Origin: Paenibacillus amylolyticus
Lineage (GTDB): Bacteria; Bacillota; Bacilli; Paenibacillales; Paenibacillaceae
DNA length: 64,000 bases
Direction: 5' to 3'
Assembly (NCBI RefSeq): GCF_001570725.1
Contig: NZ_BCNV01000001.1
Location: 1,736,001 to 1,800,000, forward strand
The position numbers were made by a program, and so were the translations under genes. Positions 17,701-26,521 of the stretch are shown piece after piece. The notes beneath the pieces were generated by a model that did not search any database, had not been told where the DNA came from, and saw nothing but the letters and a program-made list of their open reading frames with translations. Positions within the stretch are counted from its first letter, which is position 1, and each line of letters begins with the position of its first letter.

Positions 17701-19980
17701 CATTGGTACGAGATTGAGAGTGGATACGATTACGGTTATGTGGAAGCTACCAAAGATGGTGGAACAACATGGTCGGAATTGGGCAAATTCTCACACAGTA
17801 CAAACGGCAAACAATGGGCACCGGTATTCTATGACCTCGATGCACTTACCGGCAATGAAGTTCAATTCCGGTTCCGTCTGACCTCAGACAACAGTGTCGT
17901 GAAGACAGGCTGGTTCATTGATGATTTCCGTGTACTGGGTGTTTCTGCGGAGACCGTAACCGAGGACAGTGCGGTTGTGCTTAATAGCGACAAACCGAAA
18001 CCGTCCTATGATAACCCATGGTACAAAATTTCACGGACTGACAAAGCCGAATTTAATAAAACGAAACAGCAACAACCGGAAGTTGAAAAACCAGGAACAG
18101 GTTCGGTTAATCCGCAAAGCCTGCCTGCAAGTGCAACGGTTACGGTGCTGGAAACCGGTCGTTCAGTGAAAACGGATTCGGCTACAGGCAAGTATAGCTT
18201 CACACACGTAGCTGGTGATTACACGTTAAAAGCTGAGGCATATGGATATTATCCTCGAACTCAGCAGGTAACGATCACCGATGGCAGTGGAGCCAAAGCC
18301 AACTTTAATCTGGAGGCAATTCCGCATGGACAGATTGAAGGTGTAGTAACGGATGAGCGGACAGGACAACCACTGGCTGATGCTTCCGTTCTCGTGGTGG
18401 AAGATGCGAAGGTAGGTGAAGTCCGCACAGGTTCAGATGGCAGCTTCGTTATTCAGGTATTGGAAGGAAGTTATACTCTGTCCATCCGTGCTGCTGATTA
18501 TTACAGTAAAACCGTTACTGTAACTGTACCTGGTAATGGTACGGCAGAGGCGAATGTTGCCTTGAAACCATTCATCGGTTTCCCAGGGGAAATTGCTTAT
18601 GATGATGGAACAGCAGAGAACGCACGAGCTTTTAACGCTGCGGATAACGCTTGGGCGGTTCGAATGACACCAGAGCTGGAGACCGCTCAACTAACAGGTG
18701 CATCGTTCCGATTCTGGAACACCGAATGGCCTGTACCTGGAGGTACAGCGTTCCAATATGCTGTCTATGATGCTTCGGGTACTGGCGGTGCTCCGGGACG
18801 ACAACTGGCTGGACCATTTGACGGTACTGCACTTCGTAACGATCAATGGACAACCGTTGAATTCCCGGAACCGGTCATTGTAACAGGTGATTTCTATATT
18901 GTGTATGTACAGAGTGTAGCTGGAACTGGTGCTCCGGGACTGGCTACTGATGAGAATGGTACGAATGCAGGTCGAAGCTGGCAGCGAGTAGGTGGCGCGT
19001 GGAGCACTTCACCTGCAGAAGAAGGTAACTACATGATTCGTGCAGTTGTGAGATATCCGGTAAATGCACCTGTGCTTACGACACCAGCGAACACATACAC
19101 GAATCAGTCAACTTTTACGATATCGGGAACGTCTCCGGCATCCGGTGCCCAGATCAAGTTTTACAACGGCAAGGATCTGGCTGGCACTACAACCGTGGCG
19201 AATGGGAAATTCTCGTACGGTGTGAAACTCCGTTCTGGGATTAATGCGATTACTGCCGAGGCCGTGGTGGATGGCAAAACAACCGACCGTTCACTCCCCG
19301 TCGTCCTTATTCTGGATCAGACCAAACCGCAATTGACGATTCTCACGCCTGCTCAAGGGGATCGCATCAATGCAGAAGTGGTTCACGTAACGGGTAATGT
19401 CGTGGAACAATTCCTCGATAAAGTAACCGTTAACGGACAAACCGTACAAGTGGGCAAAGACAGAAGCTTCAGTCATCGCGTATTGGTCAATGAAGGCGAG
19501 AACACGATTACCATTACAGCAACCGATATCGCTGGCAACAAAACAACCGTAACGCGTACCGTCTACGTGGAAACGGCATTGCCAGAACTTACGAACATTA
19601 CGCCAGCTGAAGATGTTCGCATCACATCAGGGGAGAGTGTCACCGTTTCATTTGACAGTAAACCTGGTCTGCAAGCCTCTTTCCGAATTCAGTTACCGCT
19701 GAATCTGAGTGCCCAAGGGGCAGGAGAGATTCCGTTGGTGGAGACTGCGCCTGGTCGCTACACAGGTACGTACACTACACCTTCATCCCTTGTTCTTGAG
19801 GGCGGAGTTATCGTGATTCGTGCCCAGGATGCAGCTGGCAACAAAGTAGAGACGGAAGCAGCTGGACGATTGTTCGTCAGCGCAGCACAAGAACAATCAG
19901 TTCCAGAACCAGATTCGAGCCCAGCAGAGACGGAATCTAATGAATCCAGTCCACCGTCCACTGAGGGTTTGCAATCTTAA
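14731..19980 (+). CDS. Large secreted subtilase, bacillopeptidase F type
   Basis: 1749 residues. A signal peptide (about 1-29), an inhibitor I9-like propeptide (about 55-180) and an acidic/Lys-rich linker precede an S8 catalytic domain with Asp249 (NLDSGVD), His295 (DGHGTHTMG) and Ser472 (NGTSMAGPH). The remainder is modular: two MAM/immune-inhibitor-like jellyroll domains (DFEEDQLGF; HFDGSDDNGW), a fibronectin III domain between them, two carboxypeptidase-regulatory-like domains, and two Ig-like/glucodextranase-B-like repeats. It ends in a Pro/Glu/Ser-rich tail without S-layer or sortase signals. Start is TTG 14731 with AAAAGGAG. Longer than Bacillus Bpr (about 1430 residues) because of extra C-terminal modules. 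Confidence 0.92.
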   Translation: MIKINRLRKPISMGLSLLLAFSIVHPVSAENSPSSKLDMKSGLAKVTESKVNAKLTKEFEGSEYVTYLVKMKEQVDTAAVSKQALEKATIAKQTASATKLSVRNSVVSSLRETASRTQYTLESYLEKEIDLGKVKEYKSYFIVNSLAVTSTKEVMEQIALLPEVEKVLPNETRYLQKAEVSKEAANAAPAKDVDQTPAKDSAVGVKDKEPAAKDKLATENVEWNLDYINAPAVWDRGIDGTGIVVANLDSGVDYTHPALRSKWRGLDASGNIVDPELSWYDPHSNASLPADEDGHGTHTMGTMVGSEADGTNQIGVAPGAKWIGVRIFNPETTDAIILDGGQWLIAPVDAEGNLHPELAPDVVNNSWGGGAGLDEWFRPMVQAWRDAQIFPEFSAGNVRLTNPGGPGSVANPANYPESFATGATDINGNLASFSLLGPSPYGEIKPEVSAPGVNIRSAVPGGVYEGGWNGTSMAGPHTTALAALLLQANHSLTVDQLEQIITDTATPRTDSQYPTSPNNGYGHGIINALDAVGSVLEGIGTVSGRVVTAGDDLEEPVLAHTPVNSAFTGIDIPLTAHVTDNVAVVSVEAFAKTTGTNQYVYLPMNRIAGDSKDGTYTATIPAFLIEPQGVEYYIRVNDYGNNGFESQVYKVAVSNGVQPGYLQDFEEDQLGFTTGGTGSTWVWGAPSSGPGSAYSGEKVIATNLQGTYVANSNAYLLAPPIDLTESPEGALLSFKHWYDLENNIDFGKVYIASEDSDYVFEELLSFTGTGGNWKTQYVDLREYAGQQVFIKFNLTSDNSVQKAGWYIDDFAVEALDEIAPGAPAGLSATADILGNVALSWTGPSDEDLESYIVYRSTTAGTGYESIGTATGTTFTDTSTVTDSTYYYTVAALDYSGNESDKSNEVSITVEVPQDIYIDHFDGSDDNGWTHSGTKDEWERGIPVTGPASAVSPPNVWATDLDNTYENGSNYSLVSPVIDLTNVSEGTLAFNHWYEIESGYDYGYVEATKDGGTTWSELGKFSHSTNGKQWAPVFYDLDALTGNEVQFRFRLTSDNSVVKTGWFIDDFRVLGVSAETVTEDSAVVLNSDKPKPSYDNPWYKISRTDKAEFNKTKQQQPEVEKPGTGSVNPQSLPASATVTVLETGRSVKTDSATGKYSFTHVAGDYTLKAEAYGYYPRTQQVTITDGSGAKANFNLEAIPHGQIEGVVTDERTGQPLADASVLVVEDAKVGEVRTGSDGSFVIQVLEGSYTLSIRAADYYSKTVTVTVPGNGTAEANVALKPFIGFPGEIAYDDGTAENARAFNAADNAWAVRMTPELETAQLTGASFRFWNTEWPVPGGTAFQYAVYDASGTGGAPGRQLAGPFDGTALRNDQWTTVEFPEPVIVTGDFYIVYVQSVAGTGAPGLATDENGTNAGRSWQRVGGAWSTSPAEEGNYMIRAVVRYPVNAPVLTTPANTYTNQSTFTISGTSPASGAQIKFYNGKDLAGTTTVANGKFSYGVKLRSGINAITAEAVVDGKTTDRSLPVVLILDQTKPQLTILTPAQGDRINAEVVHVTGNVVEQFLDKVTVNGQTVQVGKDRSFSHRVLVNEGENTITITATDIAGNKTTVTRTVYVETALPELTNITPAEDVRITSGESVTVSFDSKPGLQASFRIQLPLNLSAQGAGEIPLVETAPGRYTGTYTTPSSLVLEGGVIVIRAQDAAGNKVETEAAGRLFVSAAQEQSVPEPDSSPAETESNESSPPSTEGLQS

Positions 19981-20031
19981 TTATTCAAAGTGTGAACCGG
20001 ATGTTAACTGTGTTTTGACTATCTAAGCAAG

Positions 20032-20070
20032 AAGCCGATAAGCCGAGGTATCAGGGCTTGTCGGCTTTTT
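20032..20070 (+). terminator. Rho-independent terminator of the subtilase gene
   Basis: AAGCCGATAAGCC pairs with GGGCTTGTCGGCTT and is followed by T. Confidence 0.85.
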
Positions 20071-20180
20071 GTTATATTCTCTTTTCATAGCTGACGCCTA
20101 AGATTAGTTCGAGAGAATTGCATATACTGCATGGTTTGCAGCATTAGGATCAACAAATACGACAACAGGAGGAGTGAACA

Positions 20181-20942
20181 GTGGGAGTTGATGCATTACA
20201 ACGATCCCAACCGTTACGAAGTAAATGGCTCAAAACTAAAATACTGCTGAACAACTCGGCTATCAAACCATTCATCCCTGATACACAGCGATATAGCCAA
20301 TCTAACCTTAAGTCCATGCTGGGGAAATATAGAATGGTATATATCAAACCTGAGATAGGCACCTTTGGAATGGGAGTCATTAAGGCTGAGATGCACAATC
20401 ATCACCATTTTGCCTACCAGATCCATCAAAAGCGCCTGACGTTCAACAGCTTCGAGTCGTTTCATCGAAGTCTGACCCATCTGGTTAAGCAGAAAAGCTA
20501 TCTCATTCAGCGAGGTATTCATCTCTTGCAATATCACAACAGGCGCTTTGACATACGGGTAATGGTCCAGTTGAATCCCGGGCAGAAATGGGAAGCGACC
20601 GGGGTCATCGGCCGACTGGGTCATCCCAAGAAAATCGTGACCAACTACCATAGTGGTGCCAAGCCAATGAGTATTCACACCTTGCTTAAATCCCACGCTT
20701 CCGACAAGCGGATTAAAAAATTGATCCAAGAGATGAACCGCTTGGGCATTGACATAGCCCGACACATGAGTAAGAAGTACACTCGTTTGAAGAGCATTGG
20801 GGTGGATATCGGGCTTGATCGAAGTCTAACGCCATGGATTATTGAGGTAAATGCCAAGCCAGATCCCTATATTTTCAATCAGCTAAAGGACAAGACGATG
20901 TATCGTAAGGTGATCCAATATGATCGTCAGAACAGACCCTAA
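20181..20942 (+). CDS. YheC/YheD-type ATP-grasp protein
   Basis: 253 residues. YIKPEIGTFGMGVIKAE, the FDIRVMVQ strand, GVDIGLD and the terminal WIIEVNAKPD match the ATP-grasp core of the YheC/YheD family, found in endospore formers and linked to the spore coat. GTG 20181 has AGGAGGAG 6 nt upstream. The reaction is unknown for the family. The N-terminus is shorter than that of YheC. Confidence 0.82.
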   Translation: MGVDALQRSQPLRSKWLKTKILLNNSAIKPFIPDTQRYSQSNLKSMLGKYRMVYIKPEIGTFGMGVIKAEMHNHHHFAYQIHQKRLTFNSFESFHRSLTHLVKQKSYLIQRGIHLLQYHNRRFDIRVMVQLNPGQKWEATGVIGRLGHPKKIVTNYHSGAKPMSIHTLLKSHASDKRIKKLIQEMNRLGIDIARHMSKKYTRLKSIGVDIGLDRSLTPWIIEVNAKPDPYIFNQLKDKTMYRKVIQYDRQNRP

Positions 20943-21082
20943 AAGATACCGTAGTCAAAAAGAAGCCAAAAAATATAAGTTTTGCAAGGGGCGGGTGGGA
21001 GAAAGGCAGTTTGATATGCGACCTAAATGCCTAAAAGACGTATATCCCTTAAGTCATTATCAGATGGATAGGGAGATGAACG

Positions 21083-21265
21083 ATGAGAACACAAGTGAAA
21101 ATATTTGAAAATGCAAGTACTTTAGAGTTGGAGAAAGAAATGAATGAATTTTTAAATGGGATCAATACTGTAAATGTAGTGGATATCAAGTATTCTCAAG
21201 TAGCCGTTTCTAACGGTGGTTATGTTATAAATCATTTCTCGGCTATGGTTATGTATGCCAAATAA
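21083..21265 (+). CDS. Cse60-like sporulation protein (DUF2758)
   Basis: 60 residues. The pattern of a short N-terminal strand (TQVKIFENA), an acidic helix (LEKEMNEFLNGI), then VVDIKYSQV and a final hydrophobic strand matches the small Cse60/DUF2758 proteins, which are expressed in the mother cell at late sporulation in Bacillus. GGGAG precedes ATG 21083. It follows the YheC/YheD-type gene. Confidence 0.7.
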   Translation: MRTQVKIFENASTLELEKEMNEFLNGINTVNVVDIKYSQVAVSNGGYVINHFSAMVMYAK

Positions 21266-21292
21266 ATTTAATCATGAACTTTAGAAAATGAA

Positions 21293-21314
21293 GCATTCCA
21301 TGGGGATGCTTTTT
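21293..21314 (+). terminator. Rho-independent terminator of the Cse60-like gene
   Basis: GCATTCC and GGGATGC form a 7-bp stem around ATG, followed by five T. Confidence 0.7.
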
Positions 21315-21353
21315 CTTTTGCGCTCATATGACAGAAGGTGAGTCTTCTCTTTC

Positions 21354-21382
21354 TTCACATTAATGATATAACATGATATATT
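21354..21382 (+). promoter_or_regulatory. Promoter of the GntR/LacI hybrid regulator with candidate operator
   Basis: TTCACA, 17 nt, TATATT. The spacer holds GATATAACATGATAT (21365-21379), which recurs with two changes in the promoter of the GH125 gene. Confidence 0.45.
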
Positions 21383-21428
21383 AGGATGTAGAACATGAGA
21401 AGTATGGGTATTTATGGAGGTGCTTGTA

Positions 21429-22583
21429 TTGGGGAAAGACTCGGCATCCAAGCCGATGTATGAACAGATCTTTGAATCCTTGCGTGAACGGATACAGCTT
21501 CATCAATATCAAGTGGGTGAGCGTGTTCCTTCGGAAAAGGAATTATGTGATGAATTCGGAGTTAGCCGGATTACGACGAAAAAAGCGCTTGAGATGTTGG
21601 CGAGTGAACAATTAATTGTTCGTCAGCCGGGAAGGGGTTCTTTTGTAGCTGATACGGCAGATATGTTACAGGAAAGACCTGCCAAATCTGCTCCGCGTGC
21701 TGCGGTTAAAGATCCGGAGAAGAAGCTGCTCATTGGCCTGGTCATGACCAACTTCAGTGACATGTACGGTACAGAACTGTTATATGGGATGGAAGAAGCT
21801 TCGCGAGAGCATGATTGTTTTCTCGTCCTTAGACGATCCTTCGGGATTCCCGAGCAGGAGGAACAGAGTATTCAGGAACTGCTGGAACTGGGTGTGGACG
21901 GATTGATTATCTTTCCCGCACAGGGTGAATACTTCAGCGATGAGATTCTTAAACTGGTCGTTAACAAATTCCCGTTTGTCCTGATTGATCGGTATTTGAA
22001 AGGCATTCCGGCTTCATCTGTCAGTACGGATAACGTAGGCGCGGCGAGAGAAGGGACGAATTATCTGTTCAACCTAGGTCACCGACACATCGCTTTTCTG
22101 ACAGAGCCTCCAGCGAACACCACTCCAATTGAAGAACGAATTGAAGGCATCATTGAGGCTCATCACGATCAAGGAGTGCTGGTAAACAGGGAACTGTGGT
22201 TGGAATCTTTTCTTTCGACATTGCCCAGTGTGTTCGATCCTCAAGTCGAGGTCCGTGATGTGGAGACACTGGTGGAACATTTACAGAAATACCCGCAGAT
22301 TACTGCACTCTTTGCTGCGGAGTATCATATTGCTTTACTTGCAGAGCAGGCAGCAGATCGGCTTGGTCTGAGGATTCCGGAAGATGTGTCCATCATATGC
22401 TTTGATAGTCCGAACGCTGCCGAAGGCAGTCGTGTAACACATATGAGACAAAGCCAGTTTGATATGGGAAAACAAGCATTCGAAATGGTGCTTCAAAGTA
22501 TGCAGAACAACGAAACTGCAGTGAATAGAGTCGTTCTTCCTGCCCGCTTGGTGAAGGGGAAATCGACGAGTACGGTGAGATAA
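21429..22583 (+). CDS. GntR-type HTH plus LacI-type sensor regulator (mannoside locus)
   Basis: 384 residues. An N-terminal GntR winged helix (KPMYEQIFESLRERI, then VPSEKELCDEFGVSRITTKKAL) is fused to a periplasmic-binding-like sensor domain, the architecture of AraR. TTG 21429 is chosen because GGAGGTG (21416-21422) lies 6 nt upstream; the in-frame ATG 21414 overlaps that site. It sits before a GH125 gene, an ABC importer and a GH38 mannosidase and is likely their sugar-responsive repressor. Confidence 0.85.
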   Translation: MGKDSASKPMYEQIFESLRERIQLHQYQVGERVPSEKELCDEFGVSRITTKKALEMLASEQLIVRQPGRGSFVADTADMLQERPAKSAPRAAVKDPEKKLLIGLVMTNFSDMYGTELLYGMEEASREHDCFLVLRRSFGIPEQEEQSIQELLELGVDGLIIFPAQGEYFSDEILKLVVNKFPFVLIDRYLKGIPASSVSTDNVGAAREGTNYLFNLGHRHIAFLTEPPANTTPIEERIEGIIEAHHDQGVLVNRELWLESFLSTLPSVFDPQVEVRDVETLVEHLQKYPQITALFAAEYHIALLAEQAADRLGLRIPEDVSIICFDSPNAAEGSRVTHMRQSQFDMGKQAFEMVLQSMQNNETAVNRVVLPARLVKGKSTSTVR

Positions 22584-22624
22584 AAAGGTGAATTTTAATG
22601 GCTTAATATTCATTGTGTTGAATC

Positions 22625-22655
22625 AGGGGCTTCGTGTAAACGAGGCCTCTTTTTT
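22625..22655 (+). terminator. Rho-independent terminator after the regulator
   Basis: AGGGGCTTCGT pairs with ACGAGGCCTCT (G-U pairs included) and runs into six T. Confidence 0.8.
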
Positions 22656-22744
22656 GTGCGGATAAAAAGGGGATAGTTAATTTGATTGGTATACTATTTG
22701 TTGTCGTTTAATTAAAATAACATGCTAATATATAAATAAATATA

Positions 22745-22773
22745 TTGACATAACATTATATTCGTTTTAGGAT
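22745..22773 (+). promoter_or_regulatory. Promoter of the mannoside operon with candidate operator
   Basis: TTGACA, 17 nt, TAGGAT. GACATAACATTATAT at 22747-22761 overlaps the -35 and spacer and matches 13 of 15 bases of the motif in the regulator's own promoter. Confidence 0.55.
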
Positions 22774-22815
22774 GATGAAAGCGGTTAACAAACTGGATTA
22801 CATAAGGAGGACAAC

Positions 22816-24106
22816 ATGCTGACACCCAGAGATAATCAAGAAATTTCCCCCTCGATATACGACATGGTTGATCAGGTTAACAAACGTATGCCGGACCATC
22901 CGGAACTTAACCAAATGTTCAAAAATTGTTTCACCAATACGATGGCGACCACAATTCAGCGCAAAGAAGATGGAACAACTTTTGTGATTACAGGAGATAT
23001 TCCTGCGATGTGGTTACGTGATTCTGCCGCTCAGGTCAGACCTTATCTGCTTCTCGCTTTAGAGGATGAAGATATCGCTGACATGATCGCTGGACTGGTT
23101 GAACGTCAACTGAATTATATTCTCCTGGACCCTTATGCAAACGCTTTTAATGAGACGGAGAGTGGAAAAGGACATCAGGAAGACCTGACGCAGATGAATG
23201 ATTGGATCTGGGAACGGAAGTATGAGATCGACTCACTGGCTTATCCGATTCAGCTCAGTTATCTCCTGTGGAAGAACACGGGGAGAACAGCTCAATTCAA
23301 TGATACGTTCCGTAAAGCAGCCGAGATCATCATGCAGTTATGGCAAGTGGAGCAACATCATGAGACGAAATCACCCTACACGTTCCAACGTCTGGATGCT
23401 CCCGAAACCGATACGCTCACCCGAGAGGGACGAGGTACTGAAACGGTATACACAGGCATGACCTGGTCGGGATTCCGTCCCAGCGACGATCGCTGTGAAT
23501 ATGGATATCTGATTCCATCCAATATGTTCGCCGTTGTGGCGCTTCGATATCTGCAGGAAATTGCTGAAGCTGTGCTCAAGGATGAAACGCTGGCAGCGAC
23601 TGCTAAGCAGTTGGAGGAACAGATCAACAAAGGTATTCAGGATTACGGCACCGTTGAACATCCGGAATATGGAACCATATATGCATACGAAACGGATGGG
23701 AAAGGCAATCACAATCTGATGGATGATGCCAATGTGCCGAGTCTGCTGTCTTTACCTTATCTCGGATATGTGGATGAGAACGACGTGGTGTATCAGAATA
23801 CACGCCGCTTCATTCTATCCTCGCACAACCCGTATTTTTATGAAGGAACAGCGGCAGCGGGAATTGGTAGTCCGCATACACCGGAAGGGTACATCTGGCA
23901 TATCGCTTTATCGATGCAGGGGCTGACTACAGAGGATCGCAACGAAAAACTACGATTGCTGCAGCTCATCCATAAGACGGATGCGGACCCATGAAGGTTT
24001 TTCGGCCAACAATCCACATGAATATACACGTCCATGGTTTTCATGGTCCAACATGCTCTTTAGTGAACTGATGATGGATTATTGCGGATTCCGCGTACAG
24101 AAATAG
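22816..24106 (+). pseudogene. GH125 exo-alpha-1,6-mannosidase gene, frameshifted near the 3' end
   Basis: The first frame encodes 392 residues of a GH125 protein (for example GDIPAMWLRDSAAQ, TYTGMTWSGFRPSDD-like region, NLMDDANVPSLL) and stops at 23992 just after IHKTDAD. The expected remainder is intact in another frame: from about 23983 to a TAG at 24104 it reads HEGFSANNPHEYTRPWFSWS and on to a Gly-Phe-Arg-Val-Gln-Lys end. Compared with the usual GH125 join (DAGTG-x-MHE), about 11 bases are missing at 23977-23985. The lost segment carries a conserved Glu that is probably the general base, so the product is likely inactive. AAGGAGG supports ATG 22816. A sequencing error is possible. Confidence 0.85.
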
Positions 24107-24185
24107 GATAGGAAAGCAAGAGATAGCCTGCGAGTACATCATAACGTTCGGAGTTCGTTGAATTCCGACAAGAGGAGAGCGAATC

Positions 24186-25565
24186 ATGAGAAAAATATCA
24201 TTGAAAATGCCGGTAGCAGCAGTTATGACATCCTTGCTCATTCTTACTACAGCCTGTTCGGGCGGAAGCTCAAGCACAGGCACAACCAGTGATGGCAAGA
24301 AGGAAGTAACTGTATCGTTCCGTTCTTCAGGATCTGAAGATACACTTACGAAGTTTTTCCAATCAGGTTTGGTGGATCAATTTGAGAAAGAAAATCCGGA
24401 TATCAAAATCAACATCGCGCCTGTATTGGCAAGTGAGGGTGATTATACGTCCAAAATGGTTTTGCAGATGAAATCGCCTGATACGGCGCCAGATGTCATT
24501 GCAGAAGATACATCCATCATCAAATCCGATGCTGCTGCCGGATATCTGGAGCCGCTGGATTCACAGGTTCAAGGATGGTCCGATTGGGAAGAACACATCA
24601 TCGACAACCTGAAGGCAGGGGTTACAGGTGAAGACGGCAAGGTGTATGGCGTTCCGGCTACCTCGGACACACGCGGGATCTGGTACAACAAGGAACTGTT
24701 CCAACAAGCGGGTCTCGAAGTTCCTTTCAAACCTGCAAGCTGGGCAGAAGTACTCGAAGCAGCACGTACCATCAAGCAAAAACTGCCGGGTGTGACACCA
24801 CTTAATATGATTGTGGGCAAAGCGAACGGTGAAGGAGTTACTATGCAAACACTGGAAATGCTGCTCTATGGTACGGCGGATACGCTGTATAACGACACCA
24901 GCAAGAAATGGGTCGTGAACAGCCCGGGACTGCTGGATTCCTTCAAATTCATAGATCAAGTGTTTAACACGGATAAAACAGGTCCGACCATGCAGGTAGC
25001 CTTGAATGGACAAGCTGGCAGTATTGCATTCCAGCAACAGTTCCCACAAGACAAACTGGCGATGGCTGTAGATGGTAGCTGGGCAGGTTCGACATGGGCC
25101 GAGAACGGTGCTGCTCCAATTGCCAACGTCGAAGAGAAAATAGGCTTTGCGCCATTCCCAACACAAAATGGGGAAGAACCTGGAGCAACTACGATGTCTG
25201 GAGGATGGGCGTGGTCTGTTCCTGCACAAGCGAAGAACAAGGAAGAGGCTTGGAAATTTATCGAGTTCCTGATGAATAAAGAAAATGCGACTGCTCGTGT
25301 AGTAGCAGAAGGCAGCCTCAGTCCGCGTAATGATTCCACTGAAGTTGAAGGTTATACGGATCGTCCATATACCAAAGAAGCACAGGAACTCTTGAATGTG
25401 GCCCACTTCCGTCCAGCGAATGATCAATATGCAGCGGTATCTGCACAATTGCAAAGCATTGTTGAGAGCATTGCCTCTGGCAAGCTGACGCCGGAAGAGG
25501 GAATTACGCAATTGAAGGACAACGTATCCCGTTCCCTTGGCGCGGACAGCATCGAAGAGAAATAA
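24186..25565 (+). CDS. Sugar-binding lipoprotein of the mannoside ABC importer
   Basis: 459 residues, family 1 extracellular binding protein. The lipobox ILTTAC has Cys24 as lipidation site, followed by a Gly/Ser/Thr linker. The binding-protein motifs TSDTRGIWYNKELF and DGSWAG are present. GAGGAGAG precedes ATG 24186. It sits between the GH125 and GH38 genes and probably captures mannose-containing oligosaccharides. Confidence 0.9.
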   Translation: MRKISLKMPVAAVMTSLLILTTACSGGSSSTGTTSDGKKEVTVSFRSSGSEDTLTKFFQSGLVDQFEKENPDIKINIAPVLASEGDYTSKMVLQMKSPDTAPDVIAEDTSIIKSDAAAGYLEPLDSQVQGWSDWEEHIIDNLKAGVTGEDGKVYGVPATSDTRGIWYNKELFQQAGLEVPFKPASWAEVLEAARTIKQKLPGVTPLNMIVGKANGEGVTMQTLEMLLYGTADTLYNDTSKKWVVNSPGLLDSFKFIDQVFNTDKTGPTMQVALNGQAGSIAFQQQFPQDKLAMAVDGSWAGSTWAENGAAPIANVEEKIGFAPFPTQNGEEPGATTMSGGWAWSVPAQAKNKEEAWKFIEFLMNKENATARVVAEGSLSPRNDSTEVEGYTDRPYTKEAQELLNVAHFRPANDQYAAVSAQLQSIVESIASGKLTPEEGITQLKDNVSRSLGADSIEEK

Positions 25566-25585
25566 GGATATCGATATATTCGGAG

Positions 25586-25609
25586 GGGGAGGCACAATCT
25601 CCCCTTTTT
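25586..25609 (+). terminator. Attenuator-type terminator between binding protein and permease
   Basis: GGGGAG and CTCCCC form a stem followed by five T in the 67-base gap. Partial termination here would give more binding protein than permease. Confidence 0.65.
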
Positions 25610-25632
25610 CCGGTTCGAATGGAGAGTGACTT

Positions 25633-26499
25633 ATGAAAAGGAAAGCACCAGGCTCATTTCTGTTTCTAATGCCTTCCGTACTGTTATTACTTGTGTTTTT
25701 CATTGTTCCCATCATTCTGACGATCTGTTTTGCCTTTACGAACATGGCTTTGACCGGGGCGGCAGCCAAGAGTTTGGAATTTGTCGGATTCCAGAATTTC
25801 ATTAATATGTTCCATGATCCGGACTTCAGGATTAGTGTCTGGCGCACGCTGGTCTTTCTCATCTTCTCCGCAGTGATTGGTCAGGTATTGCTTGGGTTCA
25901 TTCTAGCTCTTCTAATGAAGGAGAAAAATGTGACGTTCCGCCGGGTCATTGGCATCATCGTCATTGCCGGTTGGGTGACACCTGAGATTGTCGTGGCATT
26001 CTGTATGGTGGCCTTTTTCAGTGACAATGGTTCATTGAATCAGATTCTCGGCTGGTTTGGAGCGAATCCAGTCTCCTGGTTGTTCAGTTTCCCTATGGTG
26101 AGTGTCATCATCGCAAATATCTGGCACGGCACAGCCTTTTCGATGATGGTCTATCAGTCGGCACTGGATGATATCCCGAAGGAAGTTGAAGAAGCTGCGA
26201 TTATTGATAGTGCCACCGGGTTCCAGATTGTCAGACACATTACGATTCCAATGGTAAAAGGGTCCATCGTGACCAACATGATGTTGGTTACCCTACAGAC
26301 ACTGGGTGTGTTCACGCTGATCTATACAATGACGGGTGGTGGCCCGGGTACTTCAACACAAACCTTACCGATCTTCATGTACAACCAGGCCTTTGTGAAC
26401 TATCAATTTGGATACGGCACAGCCATCTCGTTGGTTCTGTTGTTCATCGGTATTATCGCCAGCCTGTTCTACATGCGATCCATGAAAGTGAAAGTGTAA
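25633..26499 (+). CDS. Sugar ABC transporter permease, MalF/UgpA type
   Basis: 288 residues, six predicted membrane helices. The EAA loop reads EVEEAAIIDSATGFQIVRHI. GGAGAG precedes ATG 25633. It pairs with the next permease, 22 bases downstream. Confidence 0.9.
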   Translation: MKRKAPGSFLFLMPSVLLLLVFFIVPIILTICFAFTNMALTGAAAKSLEFVGFQNFINMFHDPDFRISVWRTLVFLIFSAVIGQVLLGFILALLMKEKNVTFRRVIGIIVIAGWVTPEIVVAFCMVAFFSDNGSLNQILGWFGANPVSWLFSFPMVSVIIANIWHGTAFSMMVYQSALDDIPKEVEEAAIIDSATGFQIVRHITIPMVKGSIVTNMMLVTLQTLGVFTLIYTMTGGGPGTSTQTLPIFMYNQAFVNYQFGYGTAISLVLLFIGIIASLFYMRSMKVKV

Positions 26500-26521
26500 C
26501 CATGAAGGAGGTTCGATCCCT

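Noticed and set aside
20920..21108. 62-codon frame between the YheC/YheD-type and Cse60-like genes
   Set aside because: It overlaps both neighbours, lacks a ribosome binding site and has no recognisable feature.
22773..22789. cre-like sequence ATGAAAGCGGTTAACA before the GH125 gene
   Set aside because: The final CA is one base out of register with the CcpA consensus, so it is not called as a site.
24561..25862. 433-codon open frame antisense to the sugar-binding protein and permease
   Set aside because: Long but Cys/Arg/His-rich with no family features, and it spans two real genes and the attenuator hairpin on the other strand.
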